DNA of 64,000 bases from Neospora caninum Liverpool (GCF_000208865.1 NC_018398.1:5790710-5854709); one strand, 5' to 3'. Counted from the first letter of the stretch, positions 33,828 to 47,728 are shown. The notes: a model not told the origin generated them from the sequence alone. A program made the numbers and translations.

Positions 33828-36800
33828 TTAGAGTTTCCGCTCCCCACCGCTAGGCGCCGGTGGCACCGGGCAGTCGGCTTCGTCACTGGAGAGCAAATCG
33901 AGAGAGGCGTCGTCGACAACGAAGGCCATGGGCGGGGGCAGGGTCCGCGTGAAAATCAGACGCACTCGCCCAAATTCCGCAGGCGTTTCTTCGATGAAGG
34001 CGCCTTCGGAGCTGTGAGAAAACAGCACATCTGAGAGGGCGACAAAGAAAAGGGAAGCAAAACCAACGCTCACAACGTCATGGAAACTGAGGCAGAGGCA
34101 CCGGAGACAACAACCATCTGTGAGAAAACACGTTCCCGGTTCATGAAAATATGCCGGTATATATTTTACGTATACAGACGTTTACACAAATGCGCAGAGG
34201 AGAGACGGTGAGTGAAAAACACTACTGGCTAATGTGTGCTGAACATGGAAAGATTGCAGCGGGGGGACCGGATTCTTCATTCCCTTCCCTTCCACTTCTG
34301 TTCGCGGCCTTTCCACTTTCCCATCTTGGTCGCCGTACCCACGTCTTCATCCCGGCGAAACGTCGACCTGAACACGTGCCTCTTTCCCCAATGCTCCGTT
34401 TTCACGTGCTCCGGAAACCGCAGGAGGAACTGAGTCACCATCGCCAAGGTAACTGGGAAGAAAGCCACCGAGACGACAGCCGGCACGCACAAGGCAAACC
34501 GGAAACAAACGTAGATCGAAAGATACTCAAAGATACAGAAAGATACATATATATATATATATATATATATGTATATGTGCATGCATTTGGGATCTGAGGT
34601 GAGAACCGCGTAAGGGGTGTCAATGCCTCTTTCTCTCTACGCATGCCTACGCATACGTATTTCTACAGGTGTACATCTGAGCGCGATCACACAGATATAT
34701 GTATGGATATGTAATTGTCCTAAAGGAAAGAAGCCGAGGAACGGAGGCTTTTGAGGAGCTCGGCCGAATTCGAAAGCGCCGCCGCGAAAGTGGAAGAGAA
34801 CCGCTTTACCATTCTGATTGGTGCTGAGGATGTAGAAGCAAGGGAGAGACGCCAGCTTCGTCACGCCAAAGAAATCAGCGAGCCGTTCCTGTTCTTTTGT
34901 TGGGACGCGCGTGCGTGCCGTGAAGACATCCTGTTCGTCTTCGTCGCTCCGTTTCCTGCCTCGGCCAGCAAAGGTCTTGAATGTTTCGCGATGTGGCTCT
35001 TTCGATACACTCCACTCGAGGGACGATGGCACACACGTTCCGACTCCCTGGTCTCCGCCCAGCGGTTCTTCCATGCATGCAGTCAATACCTCTTCTTTCT
35101 CCCCATCCAGCGCCCAGGTGTTCCTCGCTTCCTGCCTCTCTTCTCCCGCTTCCTCGAGCGCCTCTCGATTTCCGTCTTCCGGCAAACGCCGACAGCCTCC
35201 ATCGGCTGTGATCCCCCCCGGAAGTGCAGTCTGCGAAGACGATTCAGCTGAGGAAAACGGCTCTTTTCCTTCTGCTGGTGACGCTTCCTCTGCCTGTTTG
35301 TCTGCAGGAACGTCTAGGAACTGATGGTCGGCCGATCCACCGGGTGTACATTCACCCCGCATTGGCTCCGCGAGCCTTTCACTGCATCCTCGAGTCTCCT
35401 TCAGATTCGCGTCCTCGTGTGTGCCCATCACCTGCGTGACTCCGCCTTTCCCCTGCATCTCCGCTGCAACGTTTGTCTCTGTCGTGAGAGCTCGCGGTGC
35501 TCTTGCGCTACTGTCTCCTTCTTCTTCATCGCGCACGACGGCCTGTTCGTCCACTTCGCCCTTCTCAGCTGTCTCGTCTGCCCTACCTGCGGATTCCTTG
35601 CCTCTGGTCACCCCTCCGTCCACCTGCAGCAGCGCACGGAGCTCCGCCGAAGCCCCGGACGCTCTGCCATGCGAGGGCGCGAGCGGCGGAAGCCTCCTCG
35701 CTGCCGAGGGACACTCGGAAAGGCGTCCCAGAGAAGGATTCCAGAGAAACGCCGTTTCAGGTGGCGGGTTCCGAAACGAAGAAACTGCGTTTGCCGGGGG
35801 CTCGGAAAGGCCAGCGTCCTCACCTGAACAACCGAAAAATGCACCCAATCACATGCCTACCGTTGCCCTTCGACCTCGAGAGAAGGGCGCTGAAATCGGC
35901 TGACTTGGCCCGGTTTCAGGCCGAAACAAAGACGCGTATATCATACCTGTTTTTGTCACCTGCCACTGCGACACCCAAGTGCATGCAGTGTACATACACC
36001 AGAGCGGAATGCGGGTACGTGATTATGTAGGGATGCCAACATCTCTGTCTCTTTTCAGAATTCAAAAAGCACAGCCATGCATGTGACAGTAAGCGTCCAC
36101 GACATGTCAGTCGAAGTCGGAAGTTGATTCTGATCCAGCTAAAGCATGCCTCTACATGGAACAGACAGTTGTCCTGAGTACGTGTCTCTGGGCAAAGTTT
36201 CCTCTCTTCAGAATGGAAGCTGTCAGAAGAGCAATGCAAACACTGTTGGATCCATCCGCTGTTGTGGCGCCAACGCTTTCCGTCCCCCTCCCCACTGCTC
36301 TCGAACTTACCTAGGTGTTCTTCTTCTCTCTCTCGACCGTGGAGAGCTTCTTCTGTTTGTTGTCGCCAGGGACACACGTCTCTCTGGTCCTCTCTCTTCA
36401 GACTTCGCAGCATATCTGGTCGGTCTTCTGAAATCGCGACTGGATAAAAGAGACTGTCGCCTCGGCGGTGCTCTGCATCGGGTGCGCTCTGATCCAAAAC
36501 GACGTCTTCTCCAGCAGCTGCATTTTCGTTCTTTGTAAGGTCTTCGTTTGCTCTCTCTTCTCCCCGACTCTCTTCCTTCTCTCCCCGCTTTTCGCCTTTG
36601 CCTTGCTTCGTCTCGCCGCCCCCCTGCCCCGTCATCGCGGAGGTCGCCTTCGCGCCTCGAGGCTCTGCTGGCCCCGGAGGCCCCCGCGAAAGGGAAGAGG
36701 CTGGTAACGCAGCCTGTCTCTCTCGCGCTGGCGTTTCTCCTGTGACCGCGTGCCACAAACTGAAAAAGACGTTTTCCGCAGGCAAACGACGGTCGGGACC

Positions 36801-39800
36801 GTCGTCTTTCTTCTCTTCTGCGAAGAAAAAGGAAGCTTGCCGACAGGCTCGAGACGAAGCGTCCACGCATGCGCTCTTGGGCAGAGGCAGCGAAGCGAAG
36901 GAGTCCCCCCCTGCCCTCCCTTGCCCGTCGGCAGAAACGCCTCTTCCGTCCTTCCCCTGAAGGCACAGAGTTCGTCTGGTGGCATGGCGAAACGCCAACT
37001 CGTTCACGCTGCCACGCAGCCCCTCCCGCCTGGCTTGCTCCGTCGTCGTCTTTAGGCGCCGCAGTCGGCGAGTTGGGCTGACTTCGGCTTTCGAGGCTTT
37101 TTCCTCCTCTTCGGTTTTCCTTGAGGCGGCGTCTCTGTCCGCGTTCCCCGATGGAAGCGAGAGGAACGACGCAAAGGAGAAAGACGCTGGCGAAGCCCCG
37201 TCAGCGGCGGACGCGCGGCGATGCGCCAGTGCACGGGGCGCCTGGCCTCTCCGCGTGTCCGCTGGGTGCTCTGGAGCAACTTGATGGAGATTGCGGGGCG
37301 ACGAGGAGCTCGACACGAACGGCGGCGGGGACGCCGCGATCAGCGACAGCGTCTCGAGAGACAGCCGCGACGCCGGAACTGACCCGGGGCCCTCAAACTC
37401 CGAAGGCATCACTTCTGTCGAAAGACGCAGACGTGGAACGGCGACGGGCCTCGACAGTCCCGCGGAAAGTGGCGCACCGACGGCATACGCAGGTGGGACT
37501 CCAGCAGGCTGCGAAACAGCAGGCAACGAAGAAGGGAAAAAAGAGGAAGGAAAAGAGGAGGAAGAAGAAGGGGAAGAAGGGGAAGACGAAGCAAGAGGCA
37601 GGAAACTGACGAGACCTTCTGACGGGAGAGCAACGGAGGAAGCAGCCGCAACATCTGGGGAGCGAGAATTCGGAGAGAACGAAGCGTAGACAGCGTCTCC
37701 GATTGCAAAGGCCAGTCCAGTGACTGACGCGGGTTCGTGCCCTGCGTTCGCGATAGACGTCGACAGGCCGGGAGAGTGGGGCGGCGCGCCAGAAACTTCG
37801 GGTTCATTTGGCCCGACCTGCTCGGCTTGCCCAGGCTGCTTGCCATCAGTTCCACGAAACCGCGAGACGCGCCTCTTGGCGTTTGCGCGTCCCGGCCCTG
37901 CGTCCCTTCGAGGAAGACCCGCGTGCGTCTCCAGGCGAGGATGGGACCCAGCCGAAGAAGGCAAAAAAGAGGGAGAAACGGAAACCGAGAAGGCGCCGCT
38001 TGGAACCGACGAAGACAGCGAAACGGCGGCATACGGAGCCTGCCGGAAATGTCCTTCGCTGGAACGTCCGCCGGCTGCTCCTGGAGAAGCGGGAGGTGGA
38101 AACGCCGATTCTTCAAGACAGTCATCGCTGCCACCGCACGCCGACGGCCCTGGCCGTCCGATTGTGTCGGCGTCAGTGCGGATCGAACCTGAGACAGAAG
38201 AAGACGAAGGCACCGAAGGCGCAGCACGCTGCTCTGGCTGGGGCGAACAACCAGGTACGTGTCCAGGAAGAGTCGACGAAGATTCTTCGCCGAGTTGAAA
38301 AGGTGAGGCATGGGCTTCTCGCAGGTCTGTTTCTCTGTTTAAACGCCCTGGGGCGTGACTTGCGTCTTCTTCCTTGCTCGCTTCCTCTCGCTGGGGACTT
38401 GCTCGAAAGGCCACCCCTTCGTTTTGTGTCTCGGGACTGAACAAAGGCACTGGTCTTGGGCTGCCACGGGCTCCCCTTTCTCCTGGCTCGCCGAGTCGCC
38501 GGGAGTCTTTTCCGCTCTCCAGGGTTTCAGCCCCTTCTCGTTCGCGTCTGCCTTGGAGATTGTCATCTCCTGTTTTTCTTCGTGACTCCGCGTCTTCTCT
38601 CGCCTCTGCGCGGTCTCGCTTCTCCGCTTGCCCGAGATCTTCTGCCCAGATGCCGAGCCGCACGCCCTGGTGCCACTGCTGGCCGGTCCTCCTCCAGCCT
38701 CGAGCCATCGGGGGAGTCACCTTGCTCAGAGAGTCGCCGTCCTCGAAACTGAACTCGAGTTTCTCCGAAGACCCTATGGACACACTCACGTCACACACTG
38801 ACGGTGGGGAGGACAGAAGGTAGGTCCGAGGCACTGCGTTGGAAGGCAAGTCGCGCGGCTCTCTGGCCCATCGCATGTCGCGCAGCTGCGCGTACGAGAG
38901 GCCAAAGTCGCTGGAGCTCGGCTGACTGGCCGACTCCTCGCCCGACGTGTCGAGAAGAAAGTACTCGGTTTCGCGACGTCGAGGCGCCTCTCCAGATTCA
39001 CGCTCGGCAAGATGAAAGAATACGGGCGACGGAGGGAGAGGGTCGGCGGAACAGCGTTGCCGGTCAGGTGTCCGACGCCTCCAGGCGACAGCAGGCGCGA
39101 ACCGCGGAGGCTCCAAGTGGCTGGCCACGCTGGTGCTCGAAGGGCGGTGCTGGCTCCCACAGGGCACGCCCAGCTCTCCCTCTTCCTCGCCCGTTGCGTC
39201 TGTTTGCGTCTGGCCTTTCGTGCCGCTCGCGTCTTTCCCCGAGCGCGGCTCGAGAGCGGGAAGTGAACAGCCGGCAGAAAGCGCGGTGGTTTCCTGCCCC
39301 TGCATTGCGAGACAAGCAACCTGGAAAGCAGCGCGACTCTCCCCTGCCTCGTGAGAAGGAGACGAAGCCAGACCTTGCGAATGCGACGGCGAGGCGGACA
39401 AAACGGAGGGCCTTTTCCGTTCCTCGCCTGAAAATTTTGGTGCGCCCGTCTCGCCTTCCTGCGAGGAGCCAGCGCTGCGTTGGCCCCCGGCGACGCTTTC
39501 AGAGGCGCGTCCCGGCAGTTGCGCATGCAAGGGAGAAGAGGGGACGAGAGGGCCTGGCAAATCTTCCACCCTTTCAGCTGTCTCCTCTGGGCGCTCAGCA
39601 CGTCGATCGAGGGGAACGGACTCCTTGGGGGCCCCAGCAGCGCCGATGTCTCCAAGGAACGCCGCGTGAGGCGCGGCCGTCGATGGGCCTCTTCTGTCTG
39701 CCTCGGAGGCAAAGCAGCGCTTGAGAAGCTGAAAGTTGTTGTGGGCGGCTTCTTGAGAAACCTGGGAAGAGTGTGGCAAGGCGACAGTCTCCAAGAAGTC

Positions 39801-42800
39801 CAAAAGGTCCCGAGAGGGATTTCGCGTATCTTTCTGCGAGACTCGCCCGCCCCCCAGAGCACCTTGGCCAGCGTCTTCGACTCCGCCGTGCGGGTTTTCT
39901 TCGTCGCCACGCGCTCTCTTCTCGGCTGAGACGGGTTGCCTCTGCCGCCCTCGCGCTGTGGGGTTCGGGCTCGGCGGACACACTGGGGCGGCACGACCCA
40001 CATCGGGCGAAGCCTCGTCCAAAGTTCTTTCGGTACAAACAGGCGCACCTTCTCGGGTCTGTTCGCTGTGGAGTGCCGTGTCATCCGCGCTGCACGGGTG
40101 TTCCTTCCCAGACGCTGTTCTCGTGGTGGTGCCGAGTGGCGGCGGCGTCGTAGCACGGAACGGACTTTCTTCTCTCTCTCCCTTCTCGCACCTGGGCAGT
40201 CCGTCTGCTGGCCCTCGGTGCTCCCAAGTGCTATCGCTCTGCCTCGCGTCGCCTGCGTCGCACCGGCCAGGGGCGGGCCCGCCGCCCTGAGTGTCTCCAA
40301 ACTGCCGGCGTCTGCAGTCGTCGGGAGGGGACAGAGTCTCGCCAGAAGGGACTGCCGCACGGGACTCTTGCCCTCGCGCGACCCAGTCCCCTGAGGACAC
40401 CGTCTCACCGGGCGGCCGGCTACGGGGCGCCGAGACATGGGTTAGACAGAAGGGCGAAAGAGCGTCCGATTTGGGGAGAAGAGCAGAGGAAGACTGCTGA
40501 GCGGCCTTCCGAGCTCCGAACTCAAGAGACAAGAGCGCGGCGTTTCTGTTCTCCTGAGGAAACGTGTTCTGCCGGCACGGGCCTCGCCAGGGGCTGTCGT
40601 CCGGCCTTGCGGCCAACGCCCGTAAAGGGGGAGCGACAGGGGGCGGGCGAACGGGACTGGGGGAGGTGTATGAACTGTGCAGAGGAAACGAAGGTGAACG
40701 GAGCGGGGCCGGGACATCAGAATCGTCTTCTGTTCCCCCGCCGGCCCACTGCTCGTGGCGACAATCGCCGCTGTTAGACGGAAGCGAAGGCAGAGGACTG
40801 AAAGGAAGAAGAAGCGAGACAGGAATGTCATACACTGCAGACACGAGTTGGCGGTAGGTCGCTGTGTAGACCGCCGACTGAATCTGAGGAGGGACATCCA
40901 TCTTCTGAATAAACTGGCTGAGGAACCCCGTCGGACGGAAAGGCCAGTCATAGTTGTGACAGACGAGAAGACGCACGCGGGGAGGAGGCTCTCCTAAGCG
41001 GCTCCTCTCGATCTCTGTCCTCAGAGCCTCCGTGAAGTCGAAGTGGATAGAAGACAAAATCACAATAGTCGGCGTCGCAGATGGCGAGAGGCAGCTGTCA
41101 AGAATCTCCAGATCCCCCAAATGCAGAGATGAATGGAGCGTCATCTGCTAGAAACGCACAGACGGACAGGAGGAACGGGACATCACGCGACAAAGATGGA
41201 AGGGAGAAACACGAGTCCGCAAAAACAGGGGGAATGGCAGCAGGAGGAGAGAGCAGATCAACTGGGAAGGGGAGCGCGTCAAGAACAGGCACAAGCCGCG
41301 ACGCAGTAGGAAGAGGAGACGTGGAAAACAACGACTGACGAGAAACACAAGAGAGATAAAAGGCAAAAGGGAAGGACAGGCCAGTGTCAAGCTGCTTTGT
41401 GGCGAAGGTGAGGGAAACAACAAGTCGCGATGTACAGCGAACTCTTCAGCGCGGTGCGAGCTGAGAAACCTGAAGGGGCGCGATGAGTGACTGTTCAATT
41501 GTTTGTCTTAGCCCCAGAACACGGAAGATGCGGACACGAAGCAGAAACACCTACCATGATTTCATCCGCGGAATGGCGCCTTGTCGCGACGAGGGCGCGT
41601 TGAAGCTCTGCCACGACGCAGTCCATGACTCGTCTTCTGTGGCATTCGTGCACAAGGCACCCCATTTCGGACAGGAGAACGCGGCTGTCTCTGTCGAGCC
41701 TATCACATAGAGCCGACGCCGCAACTTGTGTTCTCTCTGCTCTTCCTTCTCCACTGTCCTTTTCCTCCCCTTCACCAGGCTTCCAGGCTCTCCCCGCTGC
41801 TTCTGGAGACTCCGGATGCGGGAGACTTCCTTGGTAAACCAAGGAGTCCAGCAGCCGCCCGCCCGGCCTCGACGGGCTGTCCGAGCTCTGTCTGTTTGTG
41901 TCCAAGGTGGAGCGCAGTGGAGACACCGGGGCGAGTCCCTCGGATTCGCCAGCGACAGCGCTGTCTCCTCCTCTTTGGCTGGCCGACACAGTGAAGGAAT
42001 GTGGAGACACCACGTCTCGTGAGGTCAGAGCACCCGGGCGCGTCTCCGGGTCTTCTTCATAAAAAAGCTTCACTGCGGAGACGTCAGCTTTGAAGAAGCG
42101 CGCGACCATCAACACAACCTCAGTCGGTGTGAAGGTGCGCTCGAGAGCGGAAGAGAACGAGTCGGAGGCCGGACGAGACAGGCTGTTCCCTGCTGTCACC
42201 GCGCTGTCCGTCTCCACGCGCGTTCTTTCCGGTGTTGATTTTTCGAAGCGGGCAATGGGAGACGCGACCGGACCGCGCAGAAGCAGTGGGCAGGAGCACA
42301 GGTCCCAAAAGATGTACTTGACGGGGCCGAACGCTTGGAAGAATGCCAGCGTTCTCTGCTGCTCGTCTGAGTTCGTTGGCCACAGGGGAGACAGCCGGAG
42401 AGGCTGAGACGACGGCTGGGCCGCTCCGCTCGCCTCACTCGCAGAACGACAGGGTGTCTGCGCAGCCATATGTCCTGCAAACTGCGCAAGGGCAATCGAC
42501 GAGAGATTCGATTCGAGTCCTGCCGAGGAGAGTCCCGAGGAGTTTTGATTTGCAGGAAAACTCGCTTCATCTTGATGGCGAGACAGAAGCACGTCAAGCA
42601 ACGGACTGTGCACGAGTCCCGGATCTGGGCGCCCACGACCTCCGCCTCTTACCTCGTGTGCACAGCCTCGCTCGCGTCTTCCCCAGGCGAGAGGCATGGA
42701 CCTCGAGTTCCGCAGCACTCCTGCGCCCTCAGTGTTCGCCTCCTGCCCAGCGCCACGCCGAGACACGGGGAACGGAACACACGCGCCATGCGTGGGCTCT

Positions 42801-43432
42801 TCCGTCGGTCTTTGGTCGGTTGAGAAAGTCATCGGGAGGGTGTTGAACGCAGCGCAGGCATGCGCGAAAGTATGGGGAACGCGGGGCGAACCGCAGGGAC
42901 ACAGAGGCGGTGACACATAGGCGACGCGAGTCCCTCTGTGTCGGTCGGAGGCCTCCTTCTCCGGAGAGCGAAAGCGCTGCCGCTCCTCAACGGTTCCAGG
43001 ATTGGGCCCTAGCGACGCAGAAGCTGGAGATAGAAGCCAAAGACCTGCATTCTCTCCAGGATGATGGAAACCCCCAGTTGGGTGCGGTGTAGGTAAACCG
43101 CGAGGAGCATTCGCAGAGAGGGTCGCGGTCGTCGCTCTCGCAGACGCCCTTGGGCTGGCGGCAGACGCGGCAGGGAGACCAGCGGGCGACAGAGCAGCAT
43201 GCAACGGAAATGATGGCTCTCCGCCTTCCATGGCGGACAAAGACGGAACGGTTCTGTTTGCTACAGCTGAACTCGGACGAGACCTCTCCCATCCCGAGAG
43301 GAACGAGTCCGCGCCAGCAGCCTGGTGCTGGTGAAGCGACGACGCAGTCGCGGGCTCCTCCACAGCCGCTTGCCCAGAAACACTCGGTTGCGCTGACACG
43401 CGGTGCACGGAGACGGACGGGTCTGGGCACAT
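33828..43432 (-). CDS. Giant NYN-domain (PIN-like, MARF1-type) protein
   Basis: Exons 41555-43432, 36311-41144, 34810-35823, 34339-34452 and 33828-34030 join with consistent phases (0,1,1,1) into 2,680 residues. Strong borders include CATG|GTAGGT, CTAG|GTAAGT and TTCCCAG|TT. NYN domains are PIN-like RNase folds using clustered acidic residues. The pieces appear in order: VKYIFWDLCSC with Asp377 (MARF1 type FWDIEN), TEVVLMVARFFKADVSAVKL, then SADEIM with Asp623, then PTIVILSSIHFDFTEAL and VRLLVCHN. About 200 disordered residues interrupt the fold, and the first Asp of the usual S-x-D-x-D/N-F motif is not in place (Asp662 remains). About 1,900 Ser/Pro/Glu-rich residues follow. A globular-looking end comes from exons 3-5 (FFGVTKLASLPCFYILSTNQ). 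The ATG at 43432 sits 6 bases after a likely acceptor (TTTTCTCAG|G), so an upstream exon is possible. RNA cleavage or binding is inferred. Confidence 0.6.
34549..34570. repeat. (TA)n microsatellite in an intron
   Basis: About 22 bases of TA lie in the intron between exons 3 and 4 of the NYN-domain gene. Confidence 0.85.
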
Positions 43433-43438
43433 CCGACC

Positions 43439-46400
43439 CTGAGAAAACCAGTCGCACGCGAGGGTGAAGAAATGAGGAGACGTTCAACAGAGCAGGCGCA
43501 GAGAGCGTGGCGTTCACTCCATTTCGATGTGTCAGAGCGCAGATACCGCGGGAGGAACGGGAGAGCAAAGTGTCCGAAGGCCTTTCACTACAAAACCACT
43601 GAAGCGGAATTCAAGTGCACGTTTCCTACCTCACTGGCCCTGCACACCTACTTCAAAACGACCGCAGGCAGCTACTCCCTGGAAGCATCGGTGCCGCCGA
43701 AAAACGCACCACATATTGTCATTTCGAGGCAGAAATGTAAGTGTATGTGGCGACAGAAATCTGTATTTGCTTGTGAGTTTCATGTGAAGGATGTTTCCGT
43801 GTGTCTCCAGCTGGGTGATTTTCACCTGAACGTGTCGCTAAATCAACTGGCTGCTCTGCTTTGCGCCTTTAGTCCGACAGGACGAAATGATTGTGCGGCA
43901 GTGTTTGTGCCTTTCTCTGTCAGATGAGTTATCTGGCGCTGACATAAAAGACATATCTGTATTTTCTTGACATTCCACGGAAAAACAATACCGTACCGTA
44001 CAAAATGGACCAGACGTGGCACTAATTTTATATTCCCAGAGAACGTTTCTCTACTGACACCGAATGTACCAATACACACTGAAGTGCGTGTTAATATCAA
44101 GGAGTCCCGTACACAGTGCAAGGAGAAATCTGTTCTGGCGAAAACTGACATACACTGTTGTTGGCAGAGCCGGGAGGAGACGTTGGCGACGCGCTGTGAT
44201 CTGGCATGGCTGCGTTCGCGTAATTCTGGGAATCTGATCGTGGGCATTCTGCAAGTGACCGTCTCTTCGAGAAACCGGGAAATGCTTCATCAGATTCCAA
44301 GGTGCAGGCGCACGTGATATTCTCAGCAAAAACTCGGCCGTCCTTGGCCCCGATGGAATGGCGCCTACAGCGAAACAGAAGCAGGATCTCAATACCTAAA
44401 GGTATAGCTCTCATGTCTACGCTCTCTCCGCGTACATCTACACCTATCTATCGAAGCGTGACCATTGGTTTCTGCTCCAAACGTGTGTATTGCAAAGTAT
44501 CAGCTGTAGTTCTCAAACGTCCATGCAAATTTCGAGCCAATTTCCCAGACCTCTGGGAACCGCTCGAGCCTACCAGGAGCCGCTAACTAAACTTGACGGC
44601 AAAGCTGACATGGACCCCGAATGGTAACGATGCGCTTTGTTGTGTGCTTCGTGGATTGTACACATACGTGATCGTTTGTTTTCCCTGGACGGTCGACGGA
44701 GAAGCCGTTAGTGTACAAACAGTCCATAAGTTCCCGTTTCCTTACCGGTTTCCTCTGCGGCGAGTTGTTGTAGAGAGATGTTCTGGTGAAGACGATTAGA
44801 AGCGTACATTATGTAAAGCTTTTTCTCCTTTCCACCTCCATTTCGAAGTCCTCCTGAGGATCAAAGAGGAACAGTGCCATTGCAACGGTCCAGGGCGGGC
44901 ACTTAAACAAGCGGTCCTTGTGTGCGGTACTCGTAGTAGAGAAAACGATCTATTTTTGCCATCGGAGCGCGTCCTGGTTCGGACACAGAACTAGATTGTC
45001 GCGTGCGAGATGAGCCAGTAGGCTGACTGGCTTCAGGAAGAATCGTCGAACAGGACCTCCCATGACTTGTTCCCTTCCTAATTAGTAAACCGTCGGTTAC
45101 TGAAATTAAGGTCCACACCAAATACAAAGTCCATAACGGGAAGCCGCTAAACGCGGATAATAACTGGACAGACCGGTGTTGCTGTCTACGGATCTCGCTC
45201 GCTGAAGACGGAGATGACGTTGACAGGAGACGAAAAACAGTACACAAAACAAACTCCCGAGGAACCGAGTCAACTGAGTATATAGCTTCGACTGTCCGAA
45301 TTTGTTTTTAAAAAGATGAAACGGGGCTCAACGATTGGCGGAGGGAAAAGGGTTGAGGAACCAGGAGCTTTTTTTGACTCGAGCGCAGAGGAAAAAAGGA
45401 CCGTGGAGCCGAACACATCCTGCTAAAACAAAACCATTGTTCAAGCGAGTGTAGAGACTGGAGGGGGGAACGTGCGGCTCCACAAACTAAGAGTTGTTTT
45501 ATCTCGAAAATGTGTAAGGATCACAGGCATAAAGGTGAGAGACAAAGCTAGTCTGTGGACCCCTTCAAACACTGCTCCCGCGCGCACACCGTGCGGTTGA
45601 GGGGAAACGGCATCGGATTGAGGGACCTGTGACTACCAAAAACTGGAGAAAGACGTAATTGCGGAGAAAAGTGAAGAACGCCTTTGGAATGGACGAAGGG
45701 GAAGTAGCTGTTTCCCTTGAGCATGCAAACACACTCATTTCGTCACCCTCAACCTCAGCTACTCTCGAAAGGAAAAAAAGATCGCTTCTCACAAACCAGC
45801 CGGCTCAACAGCAAGCGGTGACCCTCGCCTCCAAGGACCTGCAGAAAGGTGGTGTATGGCGTTCGGGGAAGGTTTGTTTATCTACCAAAAAGTCCGAGAA
45901 CAGCACACGGAGGACAGCATTTTCTCTCCGATTCTTGTGGGGAAATTGAGCAGCGACACATGGAGAAAATCTTCTGCTGGCGGCACGTGGTAGGCGGAGA
46001 CGTATATCCCGTCGAATTGCACGGCCTGTCCCCTCTGTCCAAGGAAACCTGATGCCATCTCGGCGGGAAAAGCCACACACGATCAAGCGGAAGAGGATCA
46101 CGCAATGCTGTGGAAATTACGAACCATGGATGCAGGAAAGAATTTGACGGAGGTGGTTAACACCGTCAGAAACCCGCCAAGTCGCGATTTATATAGCCTT
46201 GATTGGTAACGGCACGATCCCCTGCCTGAAACTGGTCGTCGCTCCCTCGCGTCACAGGTCTGTGGATATATTGGTACCTTTCTCTTCCACCACACTTCGG
46301 GGGACGGCCAGGAAATACGAATCTGAGAGCAAGGGAGAACCTATCAAGAGTCAGTTTGGAATGAATCGCCTTACCAAATGAAAGCACAGCCGAACTCCCC

Positions 46401-47728
46401 CTCTGGATTTCTTCTCTTTTATATCCCCAATTTAAGAGCTGAGTAGCTGTTTCGATTCCGGCGCCTCGCCGTATTGTTCTGTGCAACTGACAGTGGAATG
46501 TGCCCTGGTTTCAAGTGCACTGAAGCAAAAGGTGTCCCGTACGTCGTGGGTTCGCTTTGCTGGCCAGAAACTGGGGAGAGTACGTGGTTATTTCGTCCTA
46601 GTACCCCGAGACAAGCGAGCAGGCTGGTTTCCTCGAGAATCGTCGTTGACGTGAAGGATCAAATCACCCTTGAGGGACTCAACAGGCAAAAAATAATGAA
46701 TAGAGGGTGGAGTGTGGCTGCTCAGCGTGTTCACTCATAGGCTCCCCATTTTGTGTTTTCTCTCTTACGAGCGACTGCGGATCACAAGTGTCGTGGTGTA
46801 ATCCTTTCGAGGCACCAGGGGCTAAACTATGCGATGGTGCCACAACCGGTTCCGGCTCGTAGCGTGTGTACTCATTCCCTAAACTAGAGTCATTTCCATA
46901 AATTGTCCCCAACTGTATCCGGGGCCGAAGGAACGGTCACATGAAGAAATCAACGGAGTCCTCCCGAATCATCTCGTGGCACATCTGGATGACCCGTCAA
47001 GCCAACGCCCCTAAATCGGATTTTCGGTTCTCCTTTAATAGCCTACCTCTCAGCGTCAGTGTTCAATATATGAAAAAAAACATATGAGTGAAGTTTTCTT
47101 CCTCAGAATAAACTCGCGCACTCGTAAGGTACTTCGTTGTAAAGCCCCAGTGTCGGGTACTAAGTGTAAAAAATTAGTGTCAGCCAATTACAGGAGGCTA
47201 AAAATCTGTTCTCATTAGTTTTCAGCAGCATAAGAGTGTTTCTAGTTGTGTCTTTCGGACGTTTTGCATTCGATGTATCTCCACCATTTGGAGGAACGGA
47301 ATACGAATCTAGTGGCGCATACGAGGTCAAGTAGCTGTGGTTCTGGTATGCTAGTTGTTCATCCTCCATTCATAAGTGTTTGACGGTATCGTTGAAACTA
47401 TCGCCTGGTCGTTTTTCGATTTTTGACAGAGTTTAGCAATCTAGTGTTCGGCAGTCGGAACAGCATGGCGAATCGCCAGTTGTCCAGGGTGTTCACTGTG
47501 ACAACAAGCACGGGGGCAAAGTTACGTCAAGCATAAAGGAAAAGAGCCTATGATATATTAATTTAATGTACCGTGGAAAATGCTGAGTAGAGCTGTCTCA
47601 CCGTAACAGCACGGCCTAGTGCGACCAGTACCAAGTCTTGGTATTCGCACGATCTATTGCGGGCCACCAGCACGTTTTACTTCTTGTCAACCTTCAGGAA
47701 TGGAGAGATCACCCTTCGCACAGTACAC
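43439..47728. other. Long intergenic region
   Basis: This 4.3-kb region holds the upstream region of the NYN gene and the 3' side of the secreted-protein gene. Frames of 60-180 codons occur on both strands. None shows a recognisable domain, and several start only with TTG or GTG. A 69-codon ATG frame at 47160-47369 (-) is Asn/Thr-rich and was not called. No RNA gene, transposon or tandem array was recognised. Confidence 0.5.

Noticed and set aside
34277..34582. Apparent transmembrane exon on the minus strand (VPAVVSVAFFPVTLAMV)
   Set aside because: The hydrophobic part comes from the pyrimidine tract before a strong acceptor (TTCCCAG|TT, 34452). Splicing there matches phase on both sides and removes the helix.
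44903..45247. Minus-strand frame with a hydrophobic segment (LWTLYLVWTLISVTDG)
   Set aside because: Its only upstream initiator is TTG and no ATG exon with a matching donor was found, so it was not called as a secreted protein.
47160..47369. 69-codon minus-strand ATG frame
   Set aside because: Short, Asn/Thr-rich, with no motif, splice context or neighbour support; not distinguishable from chance in this AT-richer stretch.
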